Below, piece by piece: positions 1-12,433 of a DNA stretch of 64,000 nt (within the stretch, counting starts at the first letter, position 1; each line of letters starts with the position of its first letter). The notes under the pieces are model-generated. The model did no database searches. It was not told where the DNA came from and saw nothing but the letters and a program-made list of their open reading frames with translations. This DNA is from Pseudomonas vanderleydeniana (GTDB lineage Bacteria > Pseudomonadota > Gammaproteobacteria > Pseudomonadales > Pseudomonadaceae), in NCBI RefSeq assembly GCF_014268755.2, contig NZ_CP077093.1:980001-1044000 (forward strand), written 5' to 3'. The position numbers and the translations under genes are program-made.

Positions 1-2654
<2,654 letters not shown>

Positions 2655-2803
2655 ATATAACACCCAAGCAATTTGCGAAACGAAGCAGATTGCGGTGTAT
2701 GAAGACGAAGTGAACCGAAAGTTTGCCACGCACAACACACCGAAGACTGTCACATACCCGATTCGCTGGAGCGTTGCCCAAACAACGAGCTGGCTACAGA
2801 ATT

Positions 2804-2920
2804 TCTTGACGACCATAGAGCATTGGAACCACCTGATCCCATCCCGAACTCAGAAGTGAAACGATGCATCGCCGATGGTAGTGTGGGGTTTCCCCATGTG
2901 AGAGTAGGTCATCGTCAAGA
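2804..2920 (+). rRNA. rrf: 5S ribosomal RNA
   Basis: About 117 bases starting near TTGACGACCATAGAGCATTG, with the diagnostic internal segment GATCCCATCCCGAACTCAGA and the 3' strand GTAGGTCATCGTCAAGA pairing back to the 5' end (CTTGACGA with TCGTCAAG). It follows the 23S gene by about 150 bp, the usual rrn order. Ends are estimated from the terminal stem. Confidence 0.95.
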
Positions 2921-2930
2921 TTAAATTCCG

Positions 2931-2965
2931 AAACCCCAATTGCGAAAGCAGTTGGGGTTTTGTCT
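2931..2965 (+). terminator. rrn operon intrinsic terminator
   Basis: Perfect hairpin (one G-U pair) AAACCCCAATTGC / GCAGTTGGGGTTT closed by a GAAA tetraloop, 10 bp after the 5S gene and followed by TTGTCTTTT. Typical rho-independent terminator of an rRNA operon. Confidence 0.9.
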
Positions 2966-3000
2966 TTTCTGGCGTTCGGAAGCGGACGCACAGCGTCCTG

Positions 3001-3111
3001 GGATGCATTCCCACGCAGAGCGTGGGAACGATCGGGGGCCGGGAGCCTGGGGGCATGGGGAGGGGACGGCGATGATTTGATCGTTCCCACGCTCCGCGTG
3101 GGAATGCATCC
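3001..3111. repeat. Inverted REP pair between rrn and recC
   Basis: Two 33-bp arms (3001-3033 and 3079-3111) are inverted copies with one mismatch; each arm is itself a hairpin with core TTCCCACGC...GCGTGGGAA. The spacer is 45 bp. A degenerate third hairpin GACGCTCCGCGTC follows at about 3115-3127. This is a REP family different from the GCGGGCTTGCCCGC family seen elsewhere in the window. Confidence 0.85.
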
Positions 3112-3204
3112 CCCGACGCTCCGCGTCACAGGCGCAGCATCATCCTCACCCGGCATAGATGTTAAAGTCCTGCCTCCGTTTCTGAATTCTCCAAGGAAGT
3201 CGTC

Positions 3205-6200
3205 ATGCCGGACGCGACGTCACTCAATCCTGCGTTCATGGTTGTGCAAAGCAACAGCCCTGAGGAATTGCGCAGCCTGGTGATCAACGTGATGCGGCGT
3301 TATCCCCTGGCGCCCCTGGAGAATGAAATCGCCCTGGTGCAGAGCAACGGCATCGCCCAGTGGCTGAAACTGGCCCTGGCCGAAGATGCCGAGGACGACG
3401 ACTCCGGTGGCTGTGGCATCGCCGCCGCCATCGACGTGCAACTGCCCGGTACCTTCATGTGGCAGCTCTATCGCATGGTGCTCGGCCGCGACGAGATCCC
3501 GGCCAAGTCGCTGCTCGACAAGGCGCCGCTGACCTGGCGCCTGATGCGCCTGCTGCCGGAGTTGATCGACCAGCCCCACTTCGAGCCGCTGCAACGCTTC
3601 CTGACCCACGACAGCGACCTGCGCAAACGCTACCAACTGGCCGAACGCCTGGCCGACCTCTTCGACCAATACCAGGTCTACCGTGCCGACTGGCTGGAGG
3701 ACTGGGCCGCTGGCCGCCACCAACTGCGCAGCGTACGCGGCGAGATCAAGCCGCTGAGTCCGGCCAACTGCTGGCAGGCCGAGCTGTGGCGCGCACTGTT
3801 GCTGGACGTCGGCACCGAGGGCATGGCCCAGAGCCGGGCCGGTGTTCACCAACGGTTCATCGAGCGTATCAACAACCTCGAAGCAGCCCCGCGAGGCCTG
3901 CCGCCCCGGGTGATCGTCTTCGGTATCTCCTCGCTGCCAGCCCAGGCCCTCGAAGCCCTGGCCGGCCTGGCACGGTTCAGCCAGGTGCTGCTCTGCGTGC
4001 ACAACCCGTGTCGTCACCACTGGACCGACATCGTCGCCGACAAGGACCTGCTGCGTAACGAATACAAGCGCCAGTCGCGCAAGGCCGGCATGCCGGTGGT
4101 CCTCGACCCCGAGGCCCTGCACCAGCACGCCCACCCGCTGCTGGCCGCCTGGGGCAAGCAAGGCCGCGACTACATCAACCTGCTCGACAGCTACGATGAC
4201 CCGAGCAGCTACCGGGCGGCCTTCCGTGATGGGCGCATCGACCTGTTCAGCGACAGCACGCCGGCAACCCTGCTCAACCAGCTGCAGGACGACATTCTCG
4301 AACTGCGGCCACTGGCCGAAACCCGCGAGCGCTGGCCGGCCGTCGACCTGCAGCAGGACCGCTCGATCCGCTTCGAAGTCGCCCACAGTGCCCAGCGCGA
4401 AGTGGAAATCCTCCATGACCAGCTGCTCGCCCGCTTCAGCGCCAATCCGAATCTGCGCCCGCGCGACGTGATCGTCATGGTCCCGGATATCGATAGCTAC
4501 GCGCCCCATATCCGCGCGGTCTTCGGCCAGCTCGAACGCAATGATCCACGCTTCATTCCGTTTACCCTGGCCGACCAGGGCCAGCGCGGACGCGATCCGC
4601 TGCTGATCGCTGTCGAGCATCTGTTGAAACTGCCCGACAGCCGCTTCCCGGTCAGCGAGATCCTCGATCTGCTGGATGTGCCGGCCCTGCGCGCCCGCTT
4701 CAATGTCCAGGAGCGTGACCTGCCGACCCTGCATCGCTGGATCGAAGGCGCAGGCATCCGCTGGGGCCTCAGCGCCGAGCAACGTGCCGACCTTGGTCTA
4801 CCCGAGGCACTGGAGCAGAACAGCTGGCGTTTCGGCCTGCGGCGCATGCTGCTCGGTTATGCCGTCGGCACGGGTGAAGGCTGCGAAGGCATCGAACCCT
4901 ACGATGAAATCGGTGGCCTCGATGCAGCCCTGATCGGGCCGGTGGTCGCCTTGCTCGACGCCCTGGAAATCGCCCACCAGGAGCTCTGCGAGCCGGCTCG
5001 CCCGCAGCAGTGGGGCGAGCGCCTGCAGGCACTGCTGCAACTGTTCTTCCTCGCCAGCACCGAGCACGACGACTACCTGCTGATCCAGCTCGAACAGCTG
5101 CGCGCCACCTGGCTGGAAACCTGCGAGGCCGTCGACCTGCAGGAAGAACTGCCGCTGACAGTCGTGCGTGAAGCCTGGTTGGCGGGTCTCGACCAGGGCC
5201 GCCTGTCCCAGCGCTTCCTCGCCGGGGCGGTGAACTTCTGCACGCTCATGCCGATGCGGGCGATTCCGTTCAAGCTGGTTTGCCTGCTCGGCATGAACGA
5301 CGGCGACTACCCGCGCGCGCAGCCGCCGCTGGACTTCGACCTGATGGGCAGTGACTACCGCCCTGGCGACCGTTCGCGGCGCGAGGATGACCGCTATCTG
5401 CTGCTCGAGGCCCTGCTCTCGGCCCGCGAACAGCTCTACATCAGCTGGGTCGGCCGTAGCATCCGTGATAACAGCGAGCGCCCGGCCTCGGTGCTGATCG
5501 GCCAGCTGCGCGACCACATCGCCAGTGGCTGGCGGCTGCCCGACGCCGACGGCGAGCACTTGCTCGAGGCCCTGACCCGGGAGCACCCGCTGCAGCCTTT
5601 CAGCGCCCGCTACTTCCATGAGGGGGATGCCGGATTGTTCAGCTACGCCCGCGAATGGCAGCAATTGCACCAACAGCAGGCCCCCGCCGAGCTGGCCGAT
5701 GAACTCGCGCCCTACCGCCAGGACGAGCCGCTGACCCTGGCACAGTTGCAGGATTTCCTGCGCAATCCCGTACGGCACTTCTTTAGCCAGCGCTTGAAAG
5801 TCTTCTTCGAGGCCGCCGAAGCGCCGCTGGCCGATGAGGAACCCTTCGTCCTCGATGCCTTGCAACGCTACAGCCTCAGCGACAGCCTGCTCGCGGCCGC
5901 CCTGCAGCAGGTGGACAACCCGCAACAGGCGCTGAACGACCAGGCCCGCCGCCTGCAAGGCAGCGGCCTGCTGCCCATGGCCGGCTTCGGCGAGTTGTTG
6001 CAGCAGGAGCTGATCGAACCGTTGCCCGGCCTGCTGGAGCGCTACCAGCAACTGCTGACGCTATGGCCGACGCCAGTACCCAGCGCCGTACCGGTCGGCA
6101 TCGAGACCAGCGGCGTGCGCCTGGAAGGCTGGCTGGCCGGCCTGCACCAACGCAGCGATGGCGGCTACCTGGCCGTCACCACCATCCCCAACAGCATCGG

Positions 6201-6660
6201 CTCGCTCAAGACCCGCAAGTGGCATCGCTTGACCAAACCCTGGGTCGAACACCTGGTGGCCTGTGCCTGCGCACTGCCACTGAGCACCGCGCTGGTCGCC
6301 AGCGACGATACCCTGCTGCTGCCACCCTTGGAGCCCGAGCGGGCCAACACCCTGCTGGGCGAATTGCTGCTGGCCTGGCAGGTCGGCATGCGCCGGCCCC
6401 TGCCGGTGGCGATCAAGACCGCCTTCGCCTGGCTGGGCCAGCCGGACCCGGCCAAGGGCGAGGTTGCGGCCCGCAAGGCCTACGACGGCGATGGAATCAA
6501 CAGCGAAGGTGAGCGCCGTGAAAGTGCGGCCCTGGCACGACAGTTCGCCGACTACGATGCGCTGGTCGCCAGCGAGGAATTCGAAGGCTGGTGTGACAGC
6601 CTCTATCGACCCTTGCTCGAGGCACCGTGGCGTTCCCTGGTCAACGAGGAGTCGCGCTGA
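3205..6660 (+). CDS. recC: Exodeoxyribonuclease V gamma subunit RecC
   Basis: 1151 aa. RecC is the non-catalytic subunit of the RecBCD helicase-nuclease that resects double-strand breaks; its degenerate helicase and nuclease folds split the duplex and scan for Chi. The protein starts with the family hallmarks NSPEELRSLV and ENEIALVQSNGIAQWLKLAL and contains LCSALR-equivalent helicase remnants such as CLLGMNDGDYPR (about residues 690-701) and the C-terminal nuclease-like domain. Start ATG at 3205 has an AAGGAAG ribosome site 5 bp upstream. It overlaps recB by one base (TGATG), so the three rec genes form an operon. Length is close to E. coli RecC (1122 aa). No missing segments seen. Confidence 0.97.
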   Translation: MPDATSLNPAFMVVQSNSPEELRSLVINVMRRYPLAPLENEIALVQSNGIAQWLKLALAEDAEDDDSGGCGIAAAIDVQLPGTFMWQLYRMVLGRDEIPAKSLLDKAPLTWRLMRLLPELIDQPHFEPLQRFLTHDSDLRKRYQLAERLADLFDQYQVYRADWLEDWAAGRHQLRSVRGEIKPLSPANCWQAELWRALLLDVGTEGMAQSRAGVHQRFIERINNLEAAPRGLPPRVIVFGISSLPAQALEALAGLARFSQVLLCVHNPCRHHWTDIVADKDLLRNEYKRQSRKAGMPVVLDPEALHQHAHPLLAAWGKQGRDYINLLDSYDDPSSYRAAFRDGRIDLFSDSTPATLLNQLQDDILELRPLAETRERWPAVDLQQDRSIRFEVAHSAQREVEILHDQLLARFSANPNLRPRDVIVMVPDIDSYAPHIRAVFGQLERNDPRFIPFTLADQGQRGRDPLLIAVEHLLKLPDSRFPVSEILDLLDVPALRARFNVQERDLPTLHRWIEGAGIRWGLSAEQRADLGLPEALEQNSWRFGLRRMLLGYAVGTGEGCEGIEPYDEIGGLDAALIGPVVALLDALEIAHQELCEPARPQQWGERLQALLQLFFLASTEHDDYLLIQLEQLRATWLETCEAVDLQEELPLTVVREAWLAGLDQGRLSQRFLAGAVNFCTLMPMRAIPFKLVCLLGMNDGDYPRAQPPLDFDLMGSDYRPGDRSRREDDRYLLLEALLSAREQLYISWVGRSIRDNSERPASVLIGQLRDHIASGWRLPDADGEHLLEALTREHPLQPFSARYFHEGDAGLFSYAREWQQLHQQQAPAELADELAPYRQDEPLTLAQLQDFLRNPVRHFFSQRLKVFFEAAEAPLADEEPFVLDALQRYSLSDSLLAAALQQVDNPQQALNDQARRLQGSGLLPMAGFGELLQQELIEPLPGLLERYQQLLTLWPTPVPSAVPVGIETSGVRLEGWLAGLHQRSDGGYLAVTTIPNSIGSLKTRKWHRLTKPWVEHLVACACALPLSTALVASDDTLLLPPLEPERANTLLGELLLAWQVGMRRPLPVAIKTAFAWLGQPDPAKGEVAARKAYDGDGINSEGERRESAALARQFADYDALVASEEFEGWCDSLYRPLLEAPWRSLVNEESR

Positions 6661-9600
6661 TGAATGACAAGACGCCATTGGCGCTGGCCTTCCCCCTGCG
6701 CGGCAGCCAGCTGATCGAAGCCAGTGCCGGCACCGGCAAGACCTTCACCATCTCCGCGTTGTACCTGCGGCTGGTCCTCGGCCACGGTGGTGAAGCCGCC
6801 GGCTTCGGGCGCGAGCTGCTGCCGCCGCAGATCCTCGTGGTGACCTTCACCGACGCGGCGACCAAGGAACTGCGCGACCGCATCCGCACGCGCCTGGCCG
6901 AGGCCGCGCGGTTCTTCCGCGACGAAACCGTCGCGCCGGACGACCTGATTGCCCAACTGCGTGCCGAGTACGCTGCCGAGCAATGGCCGGCCTGCGCCAA
7001 TCGCCTCGACATCGCCGCACAATGGATGGACGAGGCCGCTGTCTCGACCATCCACGGCTGGTGCCAGCGCATGCTGCGCGAACACGCCTTCGACAGCGGC
7101 AGTCTGTTCACCCAGACCCTGGAAACTGACCACAGCGACCTGCTGGGCGAAGTGCTGCGCGATTACTGGCGACTCTACTGCTACAAGATGCAGGGCGACG
7201 CGTTGCACTGGGTTCGCGCCCACTGGGGGGGGCCTGACGCGTTGTTGCCACGGGTTCGGGCGCTGTTCGGAAATGTAGGCGAGGACATCAAGGACGGCGA
7301 GCCGGAGCCGGCCGAACTGATCGAGGCCTGCCTGCTAGAGCGTCGGCAGGTCCTGTTGCTGATCAAGGCGCCCTGGAAGCAGTGGGCCGCCGAGCTCCGC
7401 GAGATCTGCCTGCAAGGCGTGGCGAGCAAGACGGTCGATGGCCGCAAGATGCAGGCGCGCTACTTCGAACCCTGGTTCGAAAAGCTCACCGCCTGGGCCG
7501 AAGACGACGCGTTGGAGCAGTTGGATATCGGCACCGGTTTCACCCGGTTGACCCCTGAGGGCATGGCCGAGGCCTGGAAGGGCGAAGCGCCTCGACATCC
7601 CGCGCTCGACGCCATGGCTGGCCTCAAGGCCAGTCTCGATGACTTGCCGACTCCTGATGCCGCTGTGCTGGAGCACGCCGCCCGTTGGGTTGGCGCACGT
7701 TTCGAGGACGAGAAGCGCCGCCGTGCCGAAATGGGCTTCGACGACATGCTGCTACGTCTGGACGCCGCGTTGCGCGCCGAGGGCGGCGAACGCCTGGCGG
7801 GGTTGATCCGCGAGCAGTTCCCAGTGGCCTTGATCGACGAGTTCCAGGACACCGACCCGGTACAGTACCGGATCTTCGAAAGCATCTATCGCATCGAGGA
7901 CAACAGCCCCGACGGCGGCCTGTTCCTGATCGGTGACCCGAAGCAGGCGATCTACGCCTTTCGCGGCGCCGACATCTACACCTACCTGCGCGCGCGCCAG
8001 GCCACCCACGGGCGGCTGCATACGCTGGATACAAACTTCCGCTCCAGCCATGCGATGGTTCGCTCGGTCAATCACGTTTTCGAACGCGCCGAGCAGCGCG
8101 AGCAGGGCCGGGGGGCCTTCCTGTTCCGCGACGGTGCAGACAATCCGGTGCCGTTCGTCTCGGTAGCCTCCCAGGGCCGCAAGGAGGCGTTCCAGGTCGA
8201 CGGCCAGCCGCAGGCGGCGCTGAACATCTGGCAGTTGTCCTCCGAGCAGCCGCTGTCCGGCGCGGTCTACCGCCAGCAGTTGGCGGCCAGCTGCGCCAGC
8301 GAAATCGTCGGCCTGCTCAATGGCGGGCAGCAGGGGCGCGCCGGTTTCAGCCGCGACGGTCAATTGCAGGGAGTGCTGCCCTCGGATATCGCCATCCTGG
8401 TCCGTGACGGCAAGGAAGCGCAGGCGGTGCGCGGCGAGTTGGCCGCGCGTGGGGTGCGCAGCGTGTACCTGTCGGACAAGGACTCGGTGTTCGCCGCCCA
8501 GGAAGCCCACGACCTGCTGGCCTGGCTCAAGGCCTGCGCCGAGCCCGATGTCGAGCGACCCCTGCGCGCGGCCTTGGCCTGTATCACCCTGAACCTGCCG
8601 CTGGCCGAGCTGGAACGCCTGAACCAGGACGAACTGGCCTGGGAAGCACGGGTCATGCAGTTCCGCGGCTACCGTACCTTGTGGCGCACCCAGGGCGTGC
8701 TGCCGATGCTGCGCCACCTGCTGCATGACTTCCAGTTGCCCCAGGCGCTGATGGCCCGCAGCGATGGCGAACGGGTACTGACCAACCTGCTGCACCTGTC
8801 CGAACTGCTGCAGCAGGCCTCCGGCGAGCTGGATGGCGAACAGGCGCTGATCCGCCACCTGGGCGAGCACCTGGCATTGTCCGGCCAGGCCGGCGAAGAA
8901 CAGATCCTGCGCCTGGAAAGCGACGAACAACTGGTCAAGGTGGTGACCATCCACAAGTCCAAGGGCCTGGAATACCCGCTGGTGTTCCTGCCGTTCATCT
9001 GTTCGGTGAAACCGGTGGATGGCAGCCGGCTGCCACTGCATTACCACGACAGTGACGGCAAGGCCCAGGTCAGCCTCAAGCCGACCGCCGAACTGATCGC
9101 CCAGGCCGATGACGAGCGCCTGGCCGAGGACCTGCGCCTGCTCTACGTGGCCCTGACCCGGGCCCGGCACGCCTGCTGGCTGGGCGTGGCGGACCTGAAG
9201 CGCGGCAATCACAACAGCTCGGTGCTGCACCTGTCGGCCTTGGGCTACCTGCTCGGTGGAGGGGCCGTGCTGGGCGAGTCCACTGCCCTGGCCGGTTGGC
9301 TGCGCGACCTGCAACAGGACTGTCCGGCACTGGCCTGCCAGGAACTGCCGGCCCCCAACGACCTGTCGTACCAGCCACCGCGCAACCAGGCGACCCTGCT
9401 CGAAGCGTTGCTGCCCAGGCGCAAGGCTGCCGAGCATTGGTGGATCGCCTCCTACAGTGCGCTGCGGATCAGCGAGCAGCTGGGCTCCGGCAGTGACGAA
9501 GCGCCGGAGAGCCCCCAGGCCCAGAAGCTTTTCGACGATGAGCGGCTGGACCCGGATGCACCGCGCGAGGTGGTGGCCAGTGGCGGTGATATCCATCGGT

Positions 9601-10349
9601 TTCCCCGCGGCCCGAATCCGGGCACCTTCCTCCACGGCCTGCTGGAATGGGCCGGTGACGAGCGCTTCACGGCCGACCGCGAGCTGATCGAAAAGGCCGT
9701 CGCGCCGCGCTGCAACCTGCGCGGCTGGAAAGGCTGGATCACGACCCTGAGCGATTGGCTCGCACATCTGCTGCAGGTGCCGTTCCGCCTGGGTGATGGT
9801 CAGCCACCGGTGGCGCTCAACAGCCTCGCCAGCTATCAGGTCGAGATGGAGTTCTGGTTCGCCAGCCACAAGGTCGACGTGCAGCAGGTCGATGAACTGG
9901 TGCGTCGTCACACCCATGGTGGCGTCGCCCGGGCCGCAGCCGAGCCGGTGTTGCTCAATGGCATGTTCAAGGGCTTCATCGACCTGACCTTCGAGCATGA
10001 GGGCCGCTACTACGTCGCCGACTACAAGTCCAACTGGCTCGGCGCCGACGATGCCGCCTACACCGAGCAGGCGATGGCCGCGTCAATCCTCGAGAACCGC
10101 TATGACCTGCAGTACGTGCTCTACCTGCTGGCCCTGCATCGCCAGCTCAAGGCGCGAGTGCCGGATTATGACTACGACCGACACATGGGCGGCGCCCTGT
10201 ACCTGTTCCTGCGCGGTAGCCGTGCGCCGAGCCAGGGGGCCTATTTCGCCCGGCCGCCACGTCTGCTGATCGAGCAACTCGACCTGCTGTTCCAGGGCAG
10301 GCCCGTGCCGAAATCCGAACCTGCCTGGGAGCAGGGGAGTCTGCTATGA
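6660..10349 (+). CDS. recB: Exodeoxyribonuclease V beta subunit RecB
   Basis: 1229 aa. RecB is the 3'-5' superfamily-1 helicase and the only nuclease site of RecBCD. Walker A is ASAGTGKT at residues 21-28; motif II reads IDEFQDTDPVQYR; GDPKQAIYAFRGAD is motif III; LLYVALTRAR is motif VI. The C-terminal RecB nuclease domain shows GTFLHGLLEW, DLTF and VADYKSNW, carrying the Asp and Lys of the nuclease site. I chose ATG 6660, which overlaps the recC stop, instead of an upstream in-frame start at 6627. The stop overlaps recD by 4 bp (ATGA), indicating translational coupling. Confidence 0.97.
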   Translation: MNDKTPLALAFPLRGSQLIEASAGTGKTFTISALYLRLVLGHGGEAAGFGRELLPPQILVVTFTDAATKELRDRIRTRLAEAARFFRDETVAPDDLIAQLRAEYAAEQWPACANRLDIAAQWMDEAAVSTIHGWCQRMLREHAFDSGSLFTQTLETDHSDLLGEVLRDYWRLYCYKMQGDALHWVRAHWGGPDALLPRVRALFGNVGEDIKDGEPEPAELIEACLLERRQVLLLIKAPWKQWAAELREICLQGVASKTVDGRKMQARYFEPWFEKLTAWAEDDALEQLDIGTGFTRLTPEGMAEAWKGEAPRHPALDAMAGLKASLDDLPTPDAAVLEHAARWVGARFEDEKRRRAEMGFDDMLLRLDAALRAEGGERLAGLIREQFPVALIDEFQDTDPVQYRIFESIYRIEDNSPDGGLFLIGDPKQAIYAFRGADIYTYLRARQATHGRLHTLDTNFRSSHAMVRSVNHVFERAEQREQGRGAFLFRDGADNPVPFVSVASQGRKEAFQVDGQPQAALNIWQLSSEQPLSGAVYRQQLAASCASEIVGLLNGGQQGRAGFSRDGQLQGVLPSDIAILVRDGKEAQAVRGELAARGVRSVYLSDKDSVFAAQEAHDLLAWLKACAEPDVERPLRAALACITLNLPLAELERLNQDELAWEARVMQFRGYRTLWRTQGVLPMLRHLLHDFQLPQALMARSDGERVLTNLLHLSELLQQASGELDGEQALIRHLGEHLALSGQAGEEQILRLESDEQLVKVVTIHKSKGLEYPLVFLPFICSVKPVDGSRLPLHYHDSDGKAQVSLKPTAELIAQADDERLAEDLRLLYVALTRARHACWLGVADLKRGNHNSSVLHLSALGYLLGGGAVLGESTALAGWLRDLQQDCPALACQELPAPNDLSYQPPRNQATLLEALLPRRKAAEHWWIASYSALRISEQLGSGSDEAPESPQAQKLFDDERLDPDAPREVVASGGDIHRFPRGPNPGTFLHGLLEWAGDERFTADRELIEKAVAPRCNLRGWKGWITTLSDWLAHLLQVPFRLGDGQPPVALNSLASYQVEMEFWFASHKVDVQQVDELVRRHTHGGVARAAAEPVLLNGMFKGFIDLTFEHEGRYYVADYKSNWLGADDAAYTEQAMAASILENRYDLQYVLYLLALHRQLKARVPDYDYDRHMGGALYLFLRGSRAPSQGAYFARPPRLLIEQLDLLFQGRPVPKSEPAWEQGSLL

Positions 10350-12433
10350 AACGTTCCTTCGCCGACCTGCTGCCCACCGCGCTGAACGACGACAGTCTCG
10401 CCGAGCTGGCGCCACTGAGTCGCGCCGAAGACCTGCTGCTGTTGCTCGAGCGCTGGTTCGAGCGCGGCTGGGTACGGGCGCTGGATAAAGCCTTCGTGGC
10501 CTTCCTGCATGAGCTCGACCCGCAGGGCGATCCGCTGGTGCTGCTGGCGGCGGCCCTGACCAGTCACCAACTGGGGCATGGGCATGTCTGCCTCGACTTG
10601 TTCGAGACCTTGAGCGAGCCGGATTTCGCCCTCTCGCTGCCACCGGAAGGCGACGTGCAGAGCGGGGCGCTGTTGCTGCCCTCGCAATTGCTGGTCGCGT
10701 TGGAAGGTGAGGCCTGGTGCCAGGCGTTGCGTGGCAGCCCGCTGGTGGCGTTGGCCGATGACGAGAGCCTGGAGGCCGGACAACGGCCGCTGGTGCTCAG
10801 TGGCCGACGGCTGTACCTGCGGCGCTACTGGACCTACGAGCGGCGCATCGACAGCGCCCTGCGCCTGCGGCTTGCCGAACAGGAAGCCCCCCCGCAAGAC
10901 CTGGCCCGTCGGCTGACCGAACTGTTCGGTGCTGCCGGCAGCAGTGGCCGTATCGACTGGCAGAAGCTCGCCTGTGCCCTGGCCACGCGCGGTGCCTTCA
11001 GCATCGTCACCGGCGGCCCCGGCACGGGCAAGACCACCACGGTGGTGCGCCTGTTGGCCTTGCTCCAGGCTCCGGCGGTGGAGGCCGGCAAGCCGCTGCG
11101 TATCCGCCTCGCCGCGCCGACCGGCAAGGCTGCCGCGCGCCTGACCGAATCCATCAGTGCCCAGGTGCGTTCGCTGACCATCGATGAAACGGTGCGTGCC
11201 CGCATCCCCAGCGAGGTTACCACCGTACACCGCCTGCTTGGCAGCCGCCCGGGTACGCGGCACTTCCGCCATCATGCCGGCAACCGCCTGCCCTTGGACG
11301 TGCTGGTGGTCGATGAGGCGTCGATGATCGATCTGGAAATGATGGCCAACCTGCTCGATGCGCTGCCGGTGCACGCGCGGCTGGTGTTGCTGGGCGACAA
11401 GGACCAATTGGCCTCGGTGGAGGCCGGAGCGGTGCTGGGTGACCTGTGCCGCGATGCCGAGGAGGGCTGGTACAGCGCCGCCACGCGGGCCTGGTTGCAG
11501 GCGGTCAGTGGCGAGGACATCGGTGCCGGCGGCTTGCGCGAGGCCACCGAAGGCAGCCATCCGTTGGCCCAGCAGGTGGTGATGCTGCGCCACTCGCGCC
11601 GCTTCGGTGAAGGCAGCGGGATCGGCCAACTGGCGCGCCTGGTCAATCAGCAGGCGGCCGACGAGGCCCGTGCGCTGTTGCAGGCGGGTGCGCATGCCGA
11701 CCTGTTCGCCTTGGCCCTCAAGGGCGAGCAGGACCGCAAGTTCGACAAGCTGGTCCTCGATGGCGAAGGCAGCCAGCGCAAGGGCTATCGGCATTACCTC
11801 GACGTGATGCGCGGCCATCGCCCACCCGCCGGGCGTGACCTCGATGACCCGTGCTGGGAAGACTGGGCACGCGCGGTGTTGCGCTCCTTCGACGAATTCC
11901 AGTTGCTCTGTGCCGTGCGCAAGGGACCCTGGGGCGTCGAGGGCTTGAACCAGCGCATCACCGCAGCCTTGTACGCGCGGCGGCTGATCGACAGCGACCA
12001 GCACTGGTATGAAGGCCGACCGGTGCTGATGACGCGCAACGACTATGGCCTGGGCCTGATGAACGGCGACATCGGCATCGCCCTGCGCCTGCCCGAACGC
12101 GATGGCTTGGACGCGGGCAAGCAGGTGCTGCGGGTAGCGTTTCCCCGTAACGATGGCCAGGGTGGGGTGCGATTCGTGTTGCCGAGCCGCCTGAACGATG
12201 TCGAAACCGTCTACGCCATGACCGTGCACAAGTCCCAGGGGTCGGAGTTCACCCACACTGCGCTGATCCTGCCCGAGGCGTTGAACCCGGTGCTGACCAA
12301 GGAGCTGATCTACACCGGGATCACCCGCGCCAAGGACTGGTTCAGCCTGCTCGAACCGCGCGGCGGGGTGTTCGAGGAGGCGGTGCGGCGCAAGGTCAAG
12401 CGCTTGAGCGGACTGATGCTGGAGCTGGGCTGA
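10346..12433 (+). CDS. recD: Exodeoxyribonuclease V alpha subunit RecD
   Basis: 695 aa. RecD is the 5'-3' superfamily-1B helicase of RecBCD and supports nuclease activity before Chi. Walker A is GGPGTGKTT at about residues 223-231; motif II is VVDEASMIDLEMM; motif III VLLGDKDQLASVEAG; motif VI VHKSQGSEF plus ELIYTGITRAK near the C terminus. The N-terminal domain (about 1-200) binds RecC. The start overlaps recB by 4 bp. The last 38 bp overlap, on the opposite strand, the end of the ABC transporter gene that is transcribed toward it. Confidence 0.97.
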   Translation: MKRSFADLLPTALNDDSLAELAPLSRAEDLLLLLERWFERGWVRALDKAFVAFLHELDPQGDPLVLLAAALTSHQLGHGHVCLDLFETLSEPDFALSLPPEGDVQSGALLLPSQLLVALEGEAWCQALRGSPLVALADDESLEAGQRPLVLSGRRLYLRRYWTYERRIDSALRLRLAEQEAPPQDLARRLTELFGAAGSSGRIDWQKLACALATRGAFSIVTGGPGTGKTTTVVRLLALLQAPAVEAGKPLRIRLAAPTGKAAARLTESISAQVRSLTIDETVRARIPSEVTTVHRLLGSRPGTRHFRHHAGNRLPLDVLVVDEASMIDLEMMANLLDALPVHARLVLLGDKDQLASVEAGAVLGDLCRDAEEGWYSAATRAWLQAVSGEDIGAGGLREATEGSHPLAQQVVMLRHSRRFGEGSGIGQLARLVNQQAADEARALLQAGAHADLFALALKGEQDRKFDKLVLDGEGSQRKGYRHYLDVMRGHRPPAGRDLDDPCWEDWARAVLRSFDEFQLLCAVRKGPWGVEGLNQRITAALYARRLIDSDQHWYEGRPVLMTRNDYGLGLMNGDIGIALRLPERDGLDAGKQVLRVAFPRNDGQGGVRFVLPSRLNDVETVYAMTVHKSQGSEFTHTALILPEALNPVLTKELIYTGITRAKDWFSLLEPRGGVFEEAVRRKVKRLSGLMLELG

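Noticed and set aside
2655..2803. tRNA gene in the 23S-5S spacer
   Set aside because: No cloverleaf, GTTCGA loop or CCA-like acceptor pattern was found.
7752..9998. 748-codon minus-strand frame opposite recB
   Set aside because: Shadow of recB third-position GC; Gln/Leu/Gly-rich with no motif, no ribosome site.
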